From Nectonema munidae (taxonomy: Eukaryota; Nematomorpha; Nectonematoida; Nectonematidae), in assembly GCA_030549495.1 (NCBI GenBank), contig JAUIRK010001017.1, forward strand, positions 186,001 through 250,000: a stretch of 64,000 nucleotides of DNA, given 5' to 3'. The number at the start of each line of letters is the position of its first letter. Position 1 is the first letter of the stretch. Below are positions 32,558-43,900 of this stretch, in pieces. The notes under the pieces are model-generated. The model worked only from the letters and a program-made list of their open reading frames with translations, made no database searches and was not told the origin of the DNA. The position numbers and the translations under genes are program-made.

Positions 32558-32612
32558 GCCTTTGAGGACCAGAATTTTGAAGAATTGTTCATTTTTTTTG
32601 TTTTTGATATGT
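32558..32612. mobile_element. Left end of a TTAA-type MITE, subfamily B
   Basis: TTAA is followed by GCCTTTGAGGACCAGAATTT and TGAAGAATTGTTC, matching the left side of 5028-5151. The right half is not found. Confidence 0.5.
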
Positions 32613-32869
32613 TCAAGTGATGCATCAAGTTCTGCTCCCTTAACTTTCTTTCGTACCCCTCCCTCCTCAAAAAAAGGACCTCTTACATAAATGATTTATT
32701 GCTTGTATAAAAATGCCCAGTGGTATGATGATCAATATATCATTTTGCTAGATTCCCAGTTCATAAACAGGTTTTCTAACTATAATATAAAACTTTGAAA
32801 ATCTTTTGAAACTCTAAGCCCTGATAATACCGACTTTCTTAACTCTGGAAAACTAGAAACTCTACTAAT

Positions 32870-33090
32870 TTTGCCAATATTTTGGCAAATTATTCCTTTG
32901 ACTATAAAGAAGGTTATAACCGGTCTAACTTTAGACCAACGTAAAACTGAGTGCAGCTTATTTCGTCCAGTTTTAGAAAAATTTTACGAAAATTATTTAA
33001 ATTCAAAACCTAATGAGTTAAATTTAGAAATATAAACTGATTTAATCTTAAAAATAACGAGTTTTGTTTAAACATGGTTTATTGGACATT
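32870..33090 (+). pseudogene. Decayed LINE reverse transcriptase fragment
   Basis: A plus-strand frame gives YKEGYNRSNFRPT, matching the K.G....NYRPISL signature just upstream of the RT palm. The next frame continues FRPVLEKFYENYLNSKPNEL, like LLPVLSKIFEKIINNRL. Only this short piece is recognisable. Confidence 0.45.
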
Positions 33091-33249
33091 TTAAAGCAAA
33101 ATTTTATAATAGCTCTGACAGCAGGATATTCGAGTTCTATAGTTGAATGCGTTTTCCTGCTCCTAAATGAGTTGATTTTTGTCATCGAAGAACGCTGACA
33201 CCCTATAGAGAATATCTATTGACTTTACTACACTTTGAAAATGAATTGA

Positions 33250-33907
33250 CCAAAAGCATTACTTCTTCTCTGCCTACACCTTCTTCCCAACTTGCGGGTC
33301 GGTTGCTACAATCCGTTCTATCCATTTTTTCCTGTCATAGGCATCCTCTTTGTTGAGACCGAGATTTTGTAGTCGCTCGGTTAGTCCATCTTTCTATCTT
33401 TTTCGTTGTCTTTTTCCATCCCCTTTTTTATCCATCGCTTGTGTACGTACCACTGTGATTTGCTGCACTTCCATTACACTTTCCAACTCCTATCTTTCTC
33501 TCACTTCTTCAGTTCTCATTTTGTCTTTTAGTGTTACTCCCATAATTTTTCTAAGCTTCTTCTTTTCAGTTACTGCTGATTTCCTTTCGTCTTTTTTTTC
33601 TAAGCTCCAGCATTCACATCCATATGTCATTACTGGTCCTACGATTGTTGTGTAAATCTTCGCTTTCAGTTTCATGGGCATTCTTTTGTCATCTATCATT
33701 GTTTTTACTTTTTTTCATTTCAACCAGCTGGCATTGCTCCTTGCTTGTACCTCCTTTACCTTTCTCGGAAATTTTTGTACCATAATACTTGAAGTTGTTT
33801 ACTTGTTTCAGCTTTATTCCATGTCTATCTTCAATTTGCAATTGAAAATCATCATTTTTATTACATAACATAACTTCTGTCTTATTAGAATTCATCTTTA
33901 ACCCCAA
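33250..33907 (-). pseudogene. LINE C-terminal RT fragment
   Basis: Minus-strand frames give GLKMNSNKTEVMLCNKN, then VNNFKYYGTKISEKG, then KRMPMKLKAKIYTTIVGPVM followed by TYGCECWSLEKKDER and LRKIMGVTLKDKMRTEEVR. This order is standard for the RT thumb and C-terminal region of RTE-like or related LINEs. Downstream, 33250-33480 gives EDAYDRKKWIERIVATDPQ, the usual last block. Frames are broken at least twice, and everything upstream of the thumb is missing. It is not a copy of the LINE at 10858-12600; the sequences differ throughout. Confidence 0.82.
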
Positions 33908-33929
33908 AGCATTACATTTTACGAATTTG

Positions 33930-34100
33930 TTAAAAAAAAAGGTTTTTTTTAAAAAAAAAATTTTTAATTATGTATAAAAAAAAAAATTTTTCTCCTCTTT
34001 TTTTTCCAAAAATAAAAAAATCAAGGTTTCTAAATCTGATATTTAATTTTGCTATATAAGTTTTTTAATTTATTAGAATAAAATTTTTTTTTAAATATAA
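33930..34100. repeat. Homopolymer A/T runs
   Basis: Alternating long runs of T and A with no other content lie just beyond the LINE fragment. Confidence 0.6.
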
Positions 34101-34179
34101 AATAATATATCACATGGGAATTTAACTTTATGTAAACTTATAATAATTGATAGATAAAGCCTTAAAAAGTCGTAAATTA

Positions 34180-34220
34180 ATATGCCCCCTCCCTGAGTTA
34201 AATTCCTGGCTACGCCACTG
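34180..34220. mobile_element. Single hAT-type right end
   Basis: CCTGGCTACGCCACTG is the reverse of CAGTGGCGTAGCCAGG, a common hAT MITE end. The left end was not found. Confidence 0.4.
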
Positions 34221-34590
34221 TACTAGGCTTTCTCTCTTTTTAAAAATATCCCTTATGCACTGTTGCTCTTATTCTCTAATATTATCCGGCCTATTCGTGT
34301 AGAAATACTTTACATTATAAAAGAAAATTCGATTAAAGATAATAAATAGTTCAAAATTACTTTTACTATTGATTTACTCTTATCTAATTAAACTTTTAAT
34401 GTGTATCTAACAGACTATTTCAAGCTATTGTGTATCATAATGTATATTGTTTGTTATAACTTAAATTTTTAACTCATGCATTACCTATAAAACTTGTTTA
34501 TATAGGTCTATTATTTGGAATATATTAAAATTTGTAGGAATATATTTTAAAGTTAATCATAAAAGCAGCAAATTCGCCTTTTGGTTATAC

Positions 34591-34914
34591 CAGGCATTGG
34601 CACATGAGAGGATAAAAAGAGCGATAAATTATTTTAAATGTCTTATAAAAAGCCACAAGTTAATATCTAAGTTTTTTTTATGTTTTAATCTCATATTTTT
34701 ACCGAAAAAACAAAAGATAAATTAAAAACAAATTAACTTTTCTCTTAAGTTCTTCGGGGAATGAATCCAGTTTAAAAAGGTTTTCCAACTGGTTAATACT
34801 GGTTGTGCACCCACTCAAAAAATAGTCTAGAGAACAACTAGTTAATCATAAGAGCCACACCAGATTGAATAAAGACCCGCATGCGGCTCCGGGAGCCCTA
34901 TTTGCGCACTACTG
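34591..34914. mobile_element. hAT MITE of 324 bp
   Basis: Left end CAGGCATTGGCACA and right end TTTGCGCACTACTG are partial inverted repeats. Flanks GGTTATAC and GATTATAC form an 8-bp duplication with one mismatch. The right subterminal region is GC-rich (CCCGCATGCGGCTCCGGGAG), as in Charlie-type hATs. Confidence 0.75.
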
Positions 34915-34922
34915 GATTATAC

Positions 34923-35400
34923 CTACATATAAATTGAGAAAATAATTTCTTGATTTCGATACTATGATGTTTTTTATAATTCTGCTTTGATACTTACTCC
35001 AGATTTATCTTCTTTCTCTTTATTTGTGAAATAATTTTTCTTCTTCAAGCTATTGCCATTCTTTACATTGACTTAATACAACAATTGAAGTGTAATCTAA
35101 GTTAACGAAGAAATCACTAGTGATAAGGGGAAAACATATCATTTGAAAACATAACAAAATCTCTAAGCGAGTTAAAAAAATTTCGCGTAGTGTTATTTTC
35201 GCGAGCAATCATTTATTTTCAAACTTCTCTTCATATGTTATACATATTTTTCTCTGCAGGAATTTCAGATTAATATATTAGGCAGTTATATTTTGGCAAA
35301 TTTTGTAACTGAAATTTGAAAGAAAAAAAAATTCATGATTTACAGTATCAAACATATTCGTGCGTGTATAAAATTCAATTGACAAACAAATATTTTCACT
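34923..35400. other. AT-rich stretch, nothing recognised
   Basis: No supported feature. Confidence 0.4.
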
Positions 35401-35402
35401 GA

Positions 35403-35549
35403 TAAAGGTGTACGAGGGGTGTTTTTAACCGAGAAGGCACAATTGCGCCGTTTCTATCTAATTATAAGGAAAGTAGGCCTGATACGGGATCGAACCCAAC
35501 ACCTTGAGTTATCGAAACCTAGTATCTAAACAACCATAATCATGCTCCC
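35403..35549 (-). mobile_element. tRNA-derived SINE, family A
   Basis: On the plus strand it starts TAAAGGTGTACGAGGGGTG, passes ACCGAGAAGGCACAATTGCG and the box B complement GGGATCGAACCCAACACC, and ends AACCATAATCATGCTCCC. It is a full-length copy with scattered changes. Confidence 0.8.
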
Positions 35550-35857
35550 ATCTTATAACCATAAACTCTATAAATGCTAATATTTTATATGTTATAAATT
35601 AAATTATATTGGTTAAATTCTAATTTATGTTATAAACATTATAAAAATCTATAAAACAGTATTGACCCATAAATTATTGAGTTCGCGTGATTTGTACTCC
35701 TTTAGTTTTCGAAAATGATATTAAATAACTTACTCGACTCAAAAATAATCATGGCCTGAAAATATCTGCCCAAAAAACAAATCATATATCTCCAAAATTT
35801 GGTTTACATACACAGACGGATTTATATACCTTCGGTTAGGAACCCCTGGTCTTCCTA

Positions 35858-35895
35858 AAGGTAAAGATACCGGTCGGTGTTTTCGTCGAGATTCG
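35858..35895 (-). mobile_element. SINE family A tail fragment
   Basis: AAAGGTAAAGATACCGGTCG followed by GTGTTTTCGTCGAGA matches the tail and start of the body of family A, then similarity stops. Confidence 0.5.
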
Positions 35896-36032
35896 ACCAC
35901 GTATACATCTTGATTTGCGCTACCCCTGATTTAAATATAACTAAGTTTCAAATTCGAATAAACATATAAATAGTTTTAAAATATAAATAATAAAGACAAT
36001 AAGTTTTAATTATAAATAATAAATAATTAATC

Positions 36033-36343
36033 TATCGCAACAAACTTTCTAATCCATACCTACGAGGATGTTTGCTAAAATAACAGTCAATCACAGTATC
36101 AAAATCCACTTCATTATCGTAGTTAATGTGTAGGAGTCCAAGGTTGGATCTCGGGATCTTATCCATCGATCCTCTCATATAAGTGTGTTGTCTCCGCAAT
36201 GCACATAGACTTTTCTCACATCTACATGACGTTGCGGGATTGTGCATACATTCTGCAAAGAACTTAGATGTTCGGGAAAATAACACGATTGCTTGTACTG
36301 AAGATTTTGTCCGCATATCTAAAAAGATTCTTATCGTCTTCAT
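36033..36343 (-). pseudogene. C-terminal part of a hAT transposase
   Basis: The minus-strand frame includes CRCEKSLCALRRQHTYMRGS and LLHINYDNEVDFDTVIDCYF, then KHPRRYGLESLLR and a stop. This matches the hAT dimerisation domain ending (CERSFSALRRLKTYLRSTM...LALLNIHRD...D.VID.F). Only about 100 residues remain and the upstream catalytic part is not recognisable, so it is a fragment. Confidence 0.75.
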
Positions 36344-36484
36344 TCTATTTGGTAGCTCAGCAATTTTAAGACTAAATAAATGAATGATACTCGTTTGAAG
36401 TATAAATACAAAATGAGCTGTGTAGAGTAGAGCACAGCATGGGCCTATGTCCGCTCATAACCGTTTAAAATTTCATCAAGTCCG

Positions 36485-36650
36485 CCCCTACTCACCATAT
36501 TTTTCTAAATATGCTTTTAACCTGCCCATATCCACTGTATTTTTTAAATATTTTTTCAACACGCCCATACCCTCCCTATTTTATTTAAATATTATTTGAA
36601 ACCGTCCATACCTGCTTTTGTTTTTTGTACGATCCCATAACTTCTCACTA
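36485..36650. repeat. Tandem repeat, unit about 55-60 bp
   Basis: Units containing TGCCCATATCCACTGTATTT, CGCCCATACCCTCCCTATTT and CCGTCCATACCTGCTTTTG are separated by TTTAAATATTATTT-like spacers, giving three to four imperfect copies. Confidence 0.6.
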
Positions 36651-36811
36651 TTTTTCATTCATTTCTCATTTTTATATTGTCATTTGAGCCTAACATCACC
36701 CAATGTTTTTCCATCTCGTTTTCGCCGTAATCTTCAAGTCTATTCTCAATATTTATGAAAAAATATGAGGAATTTTAAATTCAATTTATTTGACTAAACT
36801 TTAATTAAACA

Positions 36812-37133
36812 CAGTAGATCCTTTATAACGCGATGCCGGGCTCCAAACCATGGACCCGCGTTATAAATAGCCTCCGTTATAACGGATCTACTGAACCCAC
36901 CCAATATTTTTGATATGATTGTTCTATCATGTCGTGTTTGTCCCACTACATGTACAATTAAATGAGAAAAGTATTATGAAGCAGGGTGACAGAAGAAAGT
37001 TTAATTTAGTATTTACAAAATTTAATCAAATTGTAAAATTTAAATATAAAATTTTCGATATTTTGACCATAAAAAACCGAAGCCAAGACTCCTCCCGAGT
37101 TATATTGTATCTCGTATTATAATGGATCTACTG
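36812..37133. mobile_element. Pogo-like MITE with three copies of its end
   Basis: The outer ends are CAGTAGATCC (36812) and GGATCTACTG (ending 37133). A third, GGATCTACTG, ends at 36893, so 36812-36893 is itself bounded by perfect inverted ends. TTATAACGCG and GTTATAACGG lie next to them. The end motif resembles pogo/Tigger relatives. ACA/TGT rather than TA lies outside the outer ends. Confidence 0.55.
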
Positions 37134-37544
37134 TGTATTCATCCTTCAGTAAAATTAAATTATGAGATTTTATTCATCAAAAAAACAATGAGGCTTTATT
37201 CGCAATAATAAAATTCATAAATTATTATGCAAAAATGAGATTACCAACATTGTTTGGATCAAGACATGCTCTTCTCTTGTTGAGAGTTTTACTTACATTG
37301 CTGAAATTTGTTTCGCTTGATTCACTAGAAACTGAGATGTTGAAGAATCTAAAAAAATTAGGAAATTTTCTAAATATACTCCTTTTTTTCTTCCATCAAA
37401 GTATTCCATCTTCATCCTAAGCTTATTATAGATTGTTATTTTAGAAAAAACTCGTGAGCAAGCAACACCTAGTCTTATACTGTAATGTGCAGTTGAATAA
37501 CGTGTGCAGTAGAACTCTATGATAAATGTACATCAAAATTTGAA

Positions 37545-37618
37545 CCCCCCCCCCCCCATCCCATACCTGTCTCTTATGTCATTTTTTAACTTATACCACC
37601 CCCCCCCCCCCCCCCCCC
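37545..37618. repeat. Two C homopolymer runs
   Basis: C-runs of about 13 and 20 bases lie near 37545-37557 and 37599-37618. Their exact length is probably unreliable in the assembly. Confidence 0.7.
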
Positions 37619-37679
37619 AGGGCAAACCGGACGTGGGTAAATGGGCCTTAACCCTACCCATGTAGTGCTCCACTGTAGA

Positions 37680-38055
37680 AATCATTTTTAAACAAATGTG
37701 ATCATTTAGCTGCCGTCAATTCTTTTTCTTGGCTAGCGAACTTGTAATCTATTCCGACTGCGCATTGAGTTTAGCCGTTACTACGATTGATAAAAAAAAA
37801 AAGACACAATAACCCTTAAAAAATATATTGACCTCTGAATACAAGACATTTTTTTAGTGGAGCTTAAAAATGGAGGTTACTTTTACTATGATCTGTGTAG
37901 TAATTTTTCTCAGGTTAGGTAGATTAGCGCCCCCTAAATTTTATTTCATGGTAAATTTTTGCAAGTTTTAATGGAATATAAGTAATATATCGAAGAAACT
38001 CTATATTATTAAAAGTTCGACTTGTGACATTATTTTATTTTATTTTGTAGTGTTT
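37680..38055. other. AT-rich stretch, nothing recognised
   Basis: No supported feature. Confidence 0.4.
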
Positions 38056-38059
38056 TTAA

Positions 38060-38167
38060 CCCGTTATCCACTTTACAAAAATAAAATCGCTTGCGTTTAT
38101 TAATGCTTTTTAATATAAATCATCTGCTTTACATTAGATATCCTCTGATTATTCTGTTCATTACGGG
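38060..38167. mobile_element. TTAA-type MITE, subfamily C
   Basis: TTAA-CCCGTTATCCAC begins the element and CATTACGGG ends it before TAAA. The core has TTAATGCTTTTTAATATAAA, ATCTGCTTTACATTAGATAT and CCTCTGATTATTCTG, aligned with 18528-18650. Confidence 0.72.
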
Positions 38168-38169
38168 TA

Positions 38170-39290
38170 AATTTTGTAAAGTAATCATAATTTTCACTTC
38201 ATACTCCATTTGTTCTCGTATGATAGAATATAATTATTTATCCATGTATGATTACAATATGGATGCATGTATCCATTGATTTTCGTAAAAACTTTATTTA
38301 TGTTTTTTAACAGTTATACTAATATAAACAAGTAAACTTGATATTAAATTATTACTTTTTTATTAATAATTGTGACTTCTACCTAAAACACTCTAATGAA
38401 TTATTTATCAAACACTTAAACATGTATATTTGTGATACACATTTGATGTATCATTAACCTAACCACTATCCAACTTTTGTTATTGTTATTATTATTTATT
38501 TATTTTCGATTTTTTCACTATTTACTATGAATAATTGAAGTTGAGTGTAATCAATATTGTTCTATCCCATCAATACTGTTTTTTATTTTTGCATAAAAGC
38601 TAGGCTTTTATATAAAAGTTATTTCTATATAAGCACTTTTATCGATCATTTTATTAGTATCTTTTATTGTATTCAGAGAAAATATCGAAAGAAAAAATTT
38701 TAAATGCCGACACAAAGTACTAAATTTCAAAAGGAAAGATAACGTTATTTTTCAAAAAATTATTTTTTTCCAACATTTATGTTGATGTTAGTTATTTAGT
38801 TTGTTTAAAATTCCTTACTTACTTAGATATTTAATTAGTTTGTTATCAGATAGTTACTTAGTTAATTCCGGTTCTGCTAAATTAGGAGTTTCAGCATTTT
38901 GTTCATCAAAGTTTTATCTGTCAATATTTTGATTTAGTACGGCATTAATTATATTAACAAATGTTTGCTAAGATCCTGATATAATTATATGTCTCAAATT
39001 TGTATTTTGGATATTATAAATATGTTTGCCTATATTTTCTTTTAATTCAAATTCTTGTATTTTTTATTTCAGAGTTGCTTGAACTTTGGCCTAAATAGTT
39101 TATTTGGACCACAATCTTTCTTTGAAATAGTTTTTAGGCTTAACTTCCATTTTCTTAAAATATATAGACATTTAATTTTTTTAAATTACATTGTTCAAAT
39201 CTAATTATTGGAAATTTTGAAATTCTATTTTTTCCCAACAAAAATTTTTGAGTTATTGCTAAGCGAGTTCAAAATAACATGACTTGTAGT
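38170..39290. other. AT-rich stretch, nothing recognised
   Basis: No exon, element end or tandem array is supported. Confidence 0.45.
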
Positions 39291-39297
39291 AATTAAT

Positions 39298-39331
39298 CCT
39301 CAATGGATGTTTTATAGATTACAAGACATAT
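39298..39331 (+). repeat. 34-bp exact repeat, copy 1
   Basis: CCTCAATGGATGTTTTATAG and the following ATTACAAGACATAT are identical to 48924-48957 in the same orientation, in otherwise unrelated flanks. Confidence 0.8.
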
Positions 39332-39579
39332 ATGTAGTTTCTATATATTGTTAAATAATCTGAATAAAATATTGAACATTAATCTTCATACAACGGTGCA
39401 GAAGCATGAATTGAGTTCATATAGGATAATTCAATGAAACAAATATACCTCTGTGGTTTAATTATGTAGCGTGCTGAACGCGATATTCAGAGTACTGTTA
39501 TTTGAATATACAGTTCATACTTTATTCTATAAAAATACATATCTTCATTCATACAACTGTGTAAAACAAAAAAAAATAC

Positions 39580-39737
39580 GAAAAATTTCAATAGATATTT
39601 ATAAAAATTTATTTAAAATTGCGGATGCGGATGCGAATGTTAACATGAAAAAAATTCGCGGATGAGGATGTAAAGCGGATGTAAAAATATTTGCGGATGA
39701 TCCGCATATGTGGATGGGGATATCCGATACATCTCTA
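39580..39737. mobile_element. hAT MITE related to 19910-20272, left-truncated
   Basis: TTGCGGATGCGGATGCGAAT and the right end GATATCCGATACATCTCTA match the copy at 19910-20272. The left end was not found. Confidence 0.6.
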
Positions 39738-39787
39738 AAGAATCTCAAACAATATAATTTAACTTTTGCCATTTTGATTTCTAATTG

Positions 39788-39895
39788 CGACCGTTTTGAT
39801 TAATGAGTGTGTCCGTTTTCGTTAATGAGTGTGCCCGTTTTGGTTATGTTCAAAAGATTTTATGTCCGTTTTGGTAGTGAAGCCGTTTCGACTAA
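39788..39895. repeat. 23-bp tandem repeat
   Basis: CCGTTTTGATTAATGAGTGT, CCGTTTTCGTTAATGAGTGT, CCGTTTTGGTTATG, CCGTTTTGGTAGTGAAG and CCGTTTCGACTAAG give about five decaying units. Confidence 0.7.
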
Positions 39896-39904
39896 GAAGC
39901 GTTG

Positions 39905-41890
39905 AATTCTTATAGAATAATTACATGTATAAGATGCACATCTGCAAATCCTTTAGCATACAGTACGCGATATTCATTAGACTTTTGGTTCGTTCCTAAT
40001 AGAGGCGGGTTTTTTGAAATGATTTTTTAGATACTTTGTTCCAATGAATTAATATTTTCTCCACTTTTGTTAATATTTCTACTTTCAATGAGATTTTGAT
40101 GATTTTCGTTAACCACCAAAATAGCCTTGTTATACGACTGAGAAAGAATATTGTATTTCTTCTTCTTTTAGTGCTTAGTACGTAAATATTTAGTTTTGTT
40201 TTACAAAATAACTATTTACTATTGATTCTTTTCTTTCTCTATCTTATCTTTCCAATATAATATACTTTGATGAATCACTCAGATTGTATAGAGATATTAT
40301 ATATAGTTTTCTATATAGATGTTATATTTTTGGTCAGTAATAACGATTGCTAAAAAGAATCAATTATAGCATAACTGTTATTTATGGAGTAGTAAACACT
40401 TTGAAGCGATATACGATAGATCGACATACGTTAAAGCGATAATTTTAAATCGACAGACATGTTTAAGCCATGATCGCTTGAGCGATAAAACTATGTCAAA
40501 TATTTCCTATTATTTAATGTAATGAAAGATATTTTGGTAATGTTTTCTTTACGTTTGCAACAAACAAAAATTTTAATATTTTTTAATTTTTTCTAAAATG
40601 GTTTGTTCAAGGATCTACTACTATGCCCTACTAATTAAGGAGCAAAACGAGAAATTGCAGGAGCGAATATTTTTTATAATTCTATACAATTGTTGAAATA
40701 TTTTTTTCTTCCTGAAGCCCTTCGATAAGCGGTGGGGGCAAGGGACCTAGGTCCCCTGGGATTTATTTTGCCCATCTGAAACTCCTTTGAAATATAAAAA
40801 TGTTTTGCCCCCCCCTCTCCCCTCACCCACCATACTTGAAGTGGGCGATGGGGCTAATTTAAACATTCAAGTCTTTTATTCTAGAAATCAAATATATACC
40901 ATCTTTATCCTTAGATATTCATTTTATTTAATGTTTTAGTTTTTTATCAAGATTTCTTAGAATAGTTGGCAATGTTTTTACACTTTGTTTAAATTTTTTG
41001 TTAATAAAACTTAGTACAAATAATATCATTTTCATGTAATTTTTGCATATAACTTATGAATTGGAATAGCTAATTTATATAAATTTAAAGTTTGTAAAAT
41101 ATTTCTTCCAAAAATTTTAAACCTTCACTTTCTATTTAAAATGGCCAAATTTAAATTCACGGCTCCATACCTGTCAATTCATAGACCCATATCCTAAATA
41201 AATTTTCAAACAATTTACTTTACTGACTGAATATACGTGTAGGTAGAATATGAAGATTATATAAGATGATTCTTTGTTTTTCTGTGTTACTAATCAAGCT
41301 TGGCAACAATTTAATTTAATTTTAAGCAACAATGCATTTCAGTACAGGGTAATCAATCTACCTAACCAATTCATTTGATATAAACCAGGCAAGATGAGAG
41401 GCTGGAAATATCTTTTGGCTTCTAATCAATATTGCATCGGATTAGGGGGTTGTCGAATAATATGCCGTCGGGTAAATGAAGGGAGACTGCATTAACAATG
41501 AGTCCCCCTAATACAAACCTTTCCATATACTCTTTAGAAGAGAGACATGTTTAACCTTCGAACACCATATATAAAATCGATTCAACCAAAAATTTAGCTC
41601 CCTAAATATTTACAAAAGAGATCATTTTTGGTCATGGTATAAAACGTTAACTTGGTAAGAGTATAGCATATCTAATAGACTATACAGGTAGACTGTGACC
41701 ATCCGTTTCAATAACGTAAATAGCACTTAATACATCTGATGATTAGTGATCTATCTTATATGAATGATTTTCTTCCCTTGTTGAGCTTGAAGAGTTGTTC
41801 ACAAACTTTCTAAAAATTTTCAACGTAGCTGTCTAACTATAATTTTTTAATATCTCGTTTCTCATTTAAAAAAATAAATCAAGATATAAA
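39905..41890. other. Stretch without supported genes
   Basis: A GC-richer block with CCTAGGTCCCCTGGG and CCCCCCCTCTCCCCTCACCC lies at 40720-40855, and GCGATA motifs recur at 40400-40490. Neither could be tied to a bounded element. Confidence 0.4.
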
Positions 41891-41939
41891 CTACTGTACT
41901 AAAAAATCGACAACATTGTTTATTCAAAAATCGTGTGAG

Positions 41940-43681
41940 TAATCCAAATCTCAATGGAATGGATGGCATCTTCTTTGTCCAAATTTTGCTGTTTTGGCCA
42001 CTGCAACTTTTATATCTTAATCATTCCAATCTGTTTCGGAATTTGTTTTCAATGGCAAGTTACATGGAAAACGCTTGCTCACACTTATATGAAATGGCAA
42101 ATCGAATCAGCTTTCAGAGCAATCTTTGCAAGCATATAACTCCCATTTCATTCGAAAAATCGCTATGAGATATTTCAGAACATGTTTTGGACCTCCTCAA
42201 TCATTAACCAAATCAATAAACTGTTCTTTAAATAAGAAGTCTCCTAGACCAGATTACTAATAGAGATTATAAACTGGTTTTTGATAAATTGATAGTATTT
42301 TTCAAATTTTCGTAGACTAAGATAATAAAGTGGAATTTTTTAGTATGATACACGGTTTTTTATGGCCTCCAGGACATTTTTATTAGTAAAAATGCCTTCG
42401 AAATTGGAGCAGATTATGCAATTATCCCTGCTTCATTTCAAAAGCTTCATTTTTTTTTATTACAATGGAGTACTCTGATCTCTTTTCCTTGCAGCACAAG
42501 GTTAGGAATTCATATATTCATTATTCAAATCTATTCACTCCACGGACATCAGAAAATTCTACATTCATCTCGTCTAGTTTGCCTTCCAGAAATTGCTGGA
42601 TTTCTTTCCATAGTATCGCTTTGGAAAGCTTTGGCAAGAGTTTTTCAAATTAAAAACAAATAAGATTTGAAGCATTTGCTTTAATGAAATACACTGTTTT
42701 AATGACTTCATTAAAACATTTTTCAACTCATCGGGTATGGTTTTATGTCTCGGCGCACTGGGTACCAATGACATTGGAGATTTTTGCTTAGCCAGATTCT
42801 GACTTAATACCATGTGCTGTAAAAAATTTATCACTTTGTCAAATGTTTCTCTTACAGTTGTTCTATTGCTGAGTTTTGCAAAATAAAAAATTGTCTACCA
42901 GGTTCTTGTCATATACATATTGTACGTAAGCGCAAAGCTGAGACAAGTTTGCAGCATCCATCGTTTCATCAATTTGAGCAAAAAAGTTGAAAATCAAATT
43001 CCGAATCAATAAAACCACGTCTGATATGTCATCAGACATCTCTTCTATTAGCCTTCTAACTGTATCTTTTAACACGAAGATATGCTTTAACTTTACAACT
43101 TCAGAACTTCTTAGCACATTCAATATATCTTTGTAGGAAGGTAATATCAACTGTCCTGCTATGTTGTGGGACTTTTTGACAACAGATATTTTTTTGAAAC
43201 TTTTCAAACCATGCTTACTATTTTCAAAGACATTCAGATGTTATTTATCAAACATAAATTTGTGCAATCGTTCAGCCAATAATTTTGTTTAACGAACTCG
43301 AGTGCTTCACTACCACCGCAAGCTTTACTTGACGGGCTTTAAAAAAGTGGATGCTGACACAAAGGACATTTATGGTCCTCTTCCCCACCAGACGTTAATG
43401 CAATAAAACGAGATTTCAAGTGTGAGTCGTCATATTTCATTTTTTAGCCATTAAGAAAAATGCATATTTACAAATTAGGCATGGAAAGCAATAAAAGAAA
43501 ATAATAGTACTCAATTCAAAGATTAACTTATTTATTCTTTTTAAATGTGATTTATTGGCAAAAATGGTAAATGACACAATATGGGTGCATAATTTTGCGA
43601 AAAAACGATTCACTCAGTGTCCCCCTCTCAATCCCCGTGGAACTTCTTCGTGGCACCCGAAATCCAGTTTGAAAACTACTG
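41940..43681 (-). pseudogene. hAT element with ZBED5/Charlie-like transposase, decayed
   Basis: The minus-strand start near 43439 reads MKYDDSHLKSRFIALTSGGE followed by EDHKCPLCQHPLF, an N-terminal zinc-finger start. At 42863-43207 come AGQLILPSYKDILNV and FFAQIDETMDAANLSQLCAY, which contains the first catalytic Asp block. At 42574-42834 IPDELKNVLMKSLKQCI fits the middle region. Near 42100-41940 a broken CEQAFSM and FRNRLE mark the dimerisation domain. The right terminus, ending at 43681, reads inward CAGTAGTTTTCAAACTGG, a hAT end. The left end is unclear. Several stops and frame changes are present. Confidence 0.78.
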
Positions 43682-43749
43682 AGCTAGAAGGTTGATGCAA
43701 TCAGAATTACAAACAAGTTAATTTGACTTCATAAAATCTTTGCAGTTGT

Positions 43750-43900
43750 GGTGGGATTGAGAGCTTACAGTGCAAGTATAATGCCGGGTAATAATAATGG
43801 TGTGTTCATTGGACAAAGATTCTTTTTTAATAAATTTTGAAAATTATAAAAAAAAAAGTTCACCCCTCGAAAAATTTTGAGGATGTGCATCCCTGGTTTA
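43750..43900. repeat. Relative of the possible MITE at 17464-17709
   Basis: ATGCCGGGTAATAATAATGG and AAAATTTTGAGGATGTGCAT followed by CCCTGG parallel blocks at 17515 and 17690. The left end was not found. Confidence 0.35.

Larger units (their letters stand above)
36423..37677. mobile_element. 1.25-kb element with AGAGCAC...ATGGG ends
   Basis: Left end TAGAGTAGAGCACAGCATGG and right end (reverse complement) TACAGTGGAGCACTACATGG match in about 16 of 20 positions. A tandem array lies inside the left end, two long C-runs inside the right, and a second small element (36812-37133) in the middle. No target duplication is evident and no transposase is recognised. Confidence 0.45.

Noticed and set aside
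33350-33868. Plus-strand Ser/Leu-rich frames
   Set aside because: They are antisense to the LINE C-terminal fragment, whose minus-strand motifs are clear.
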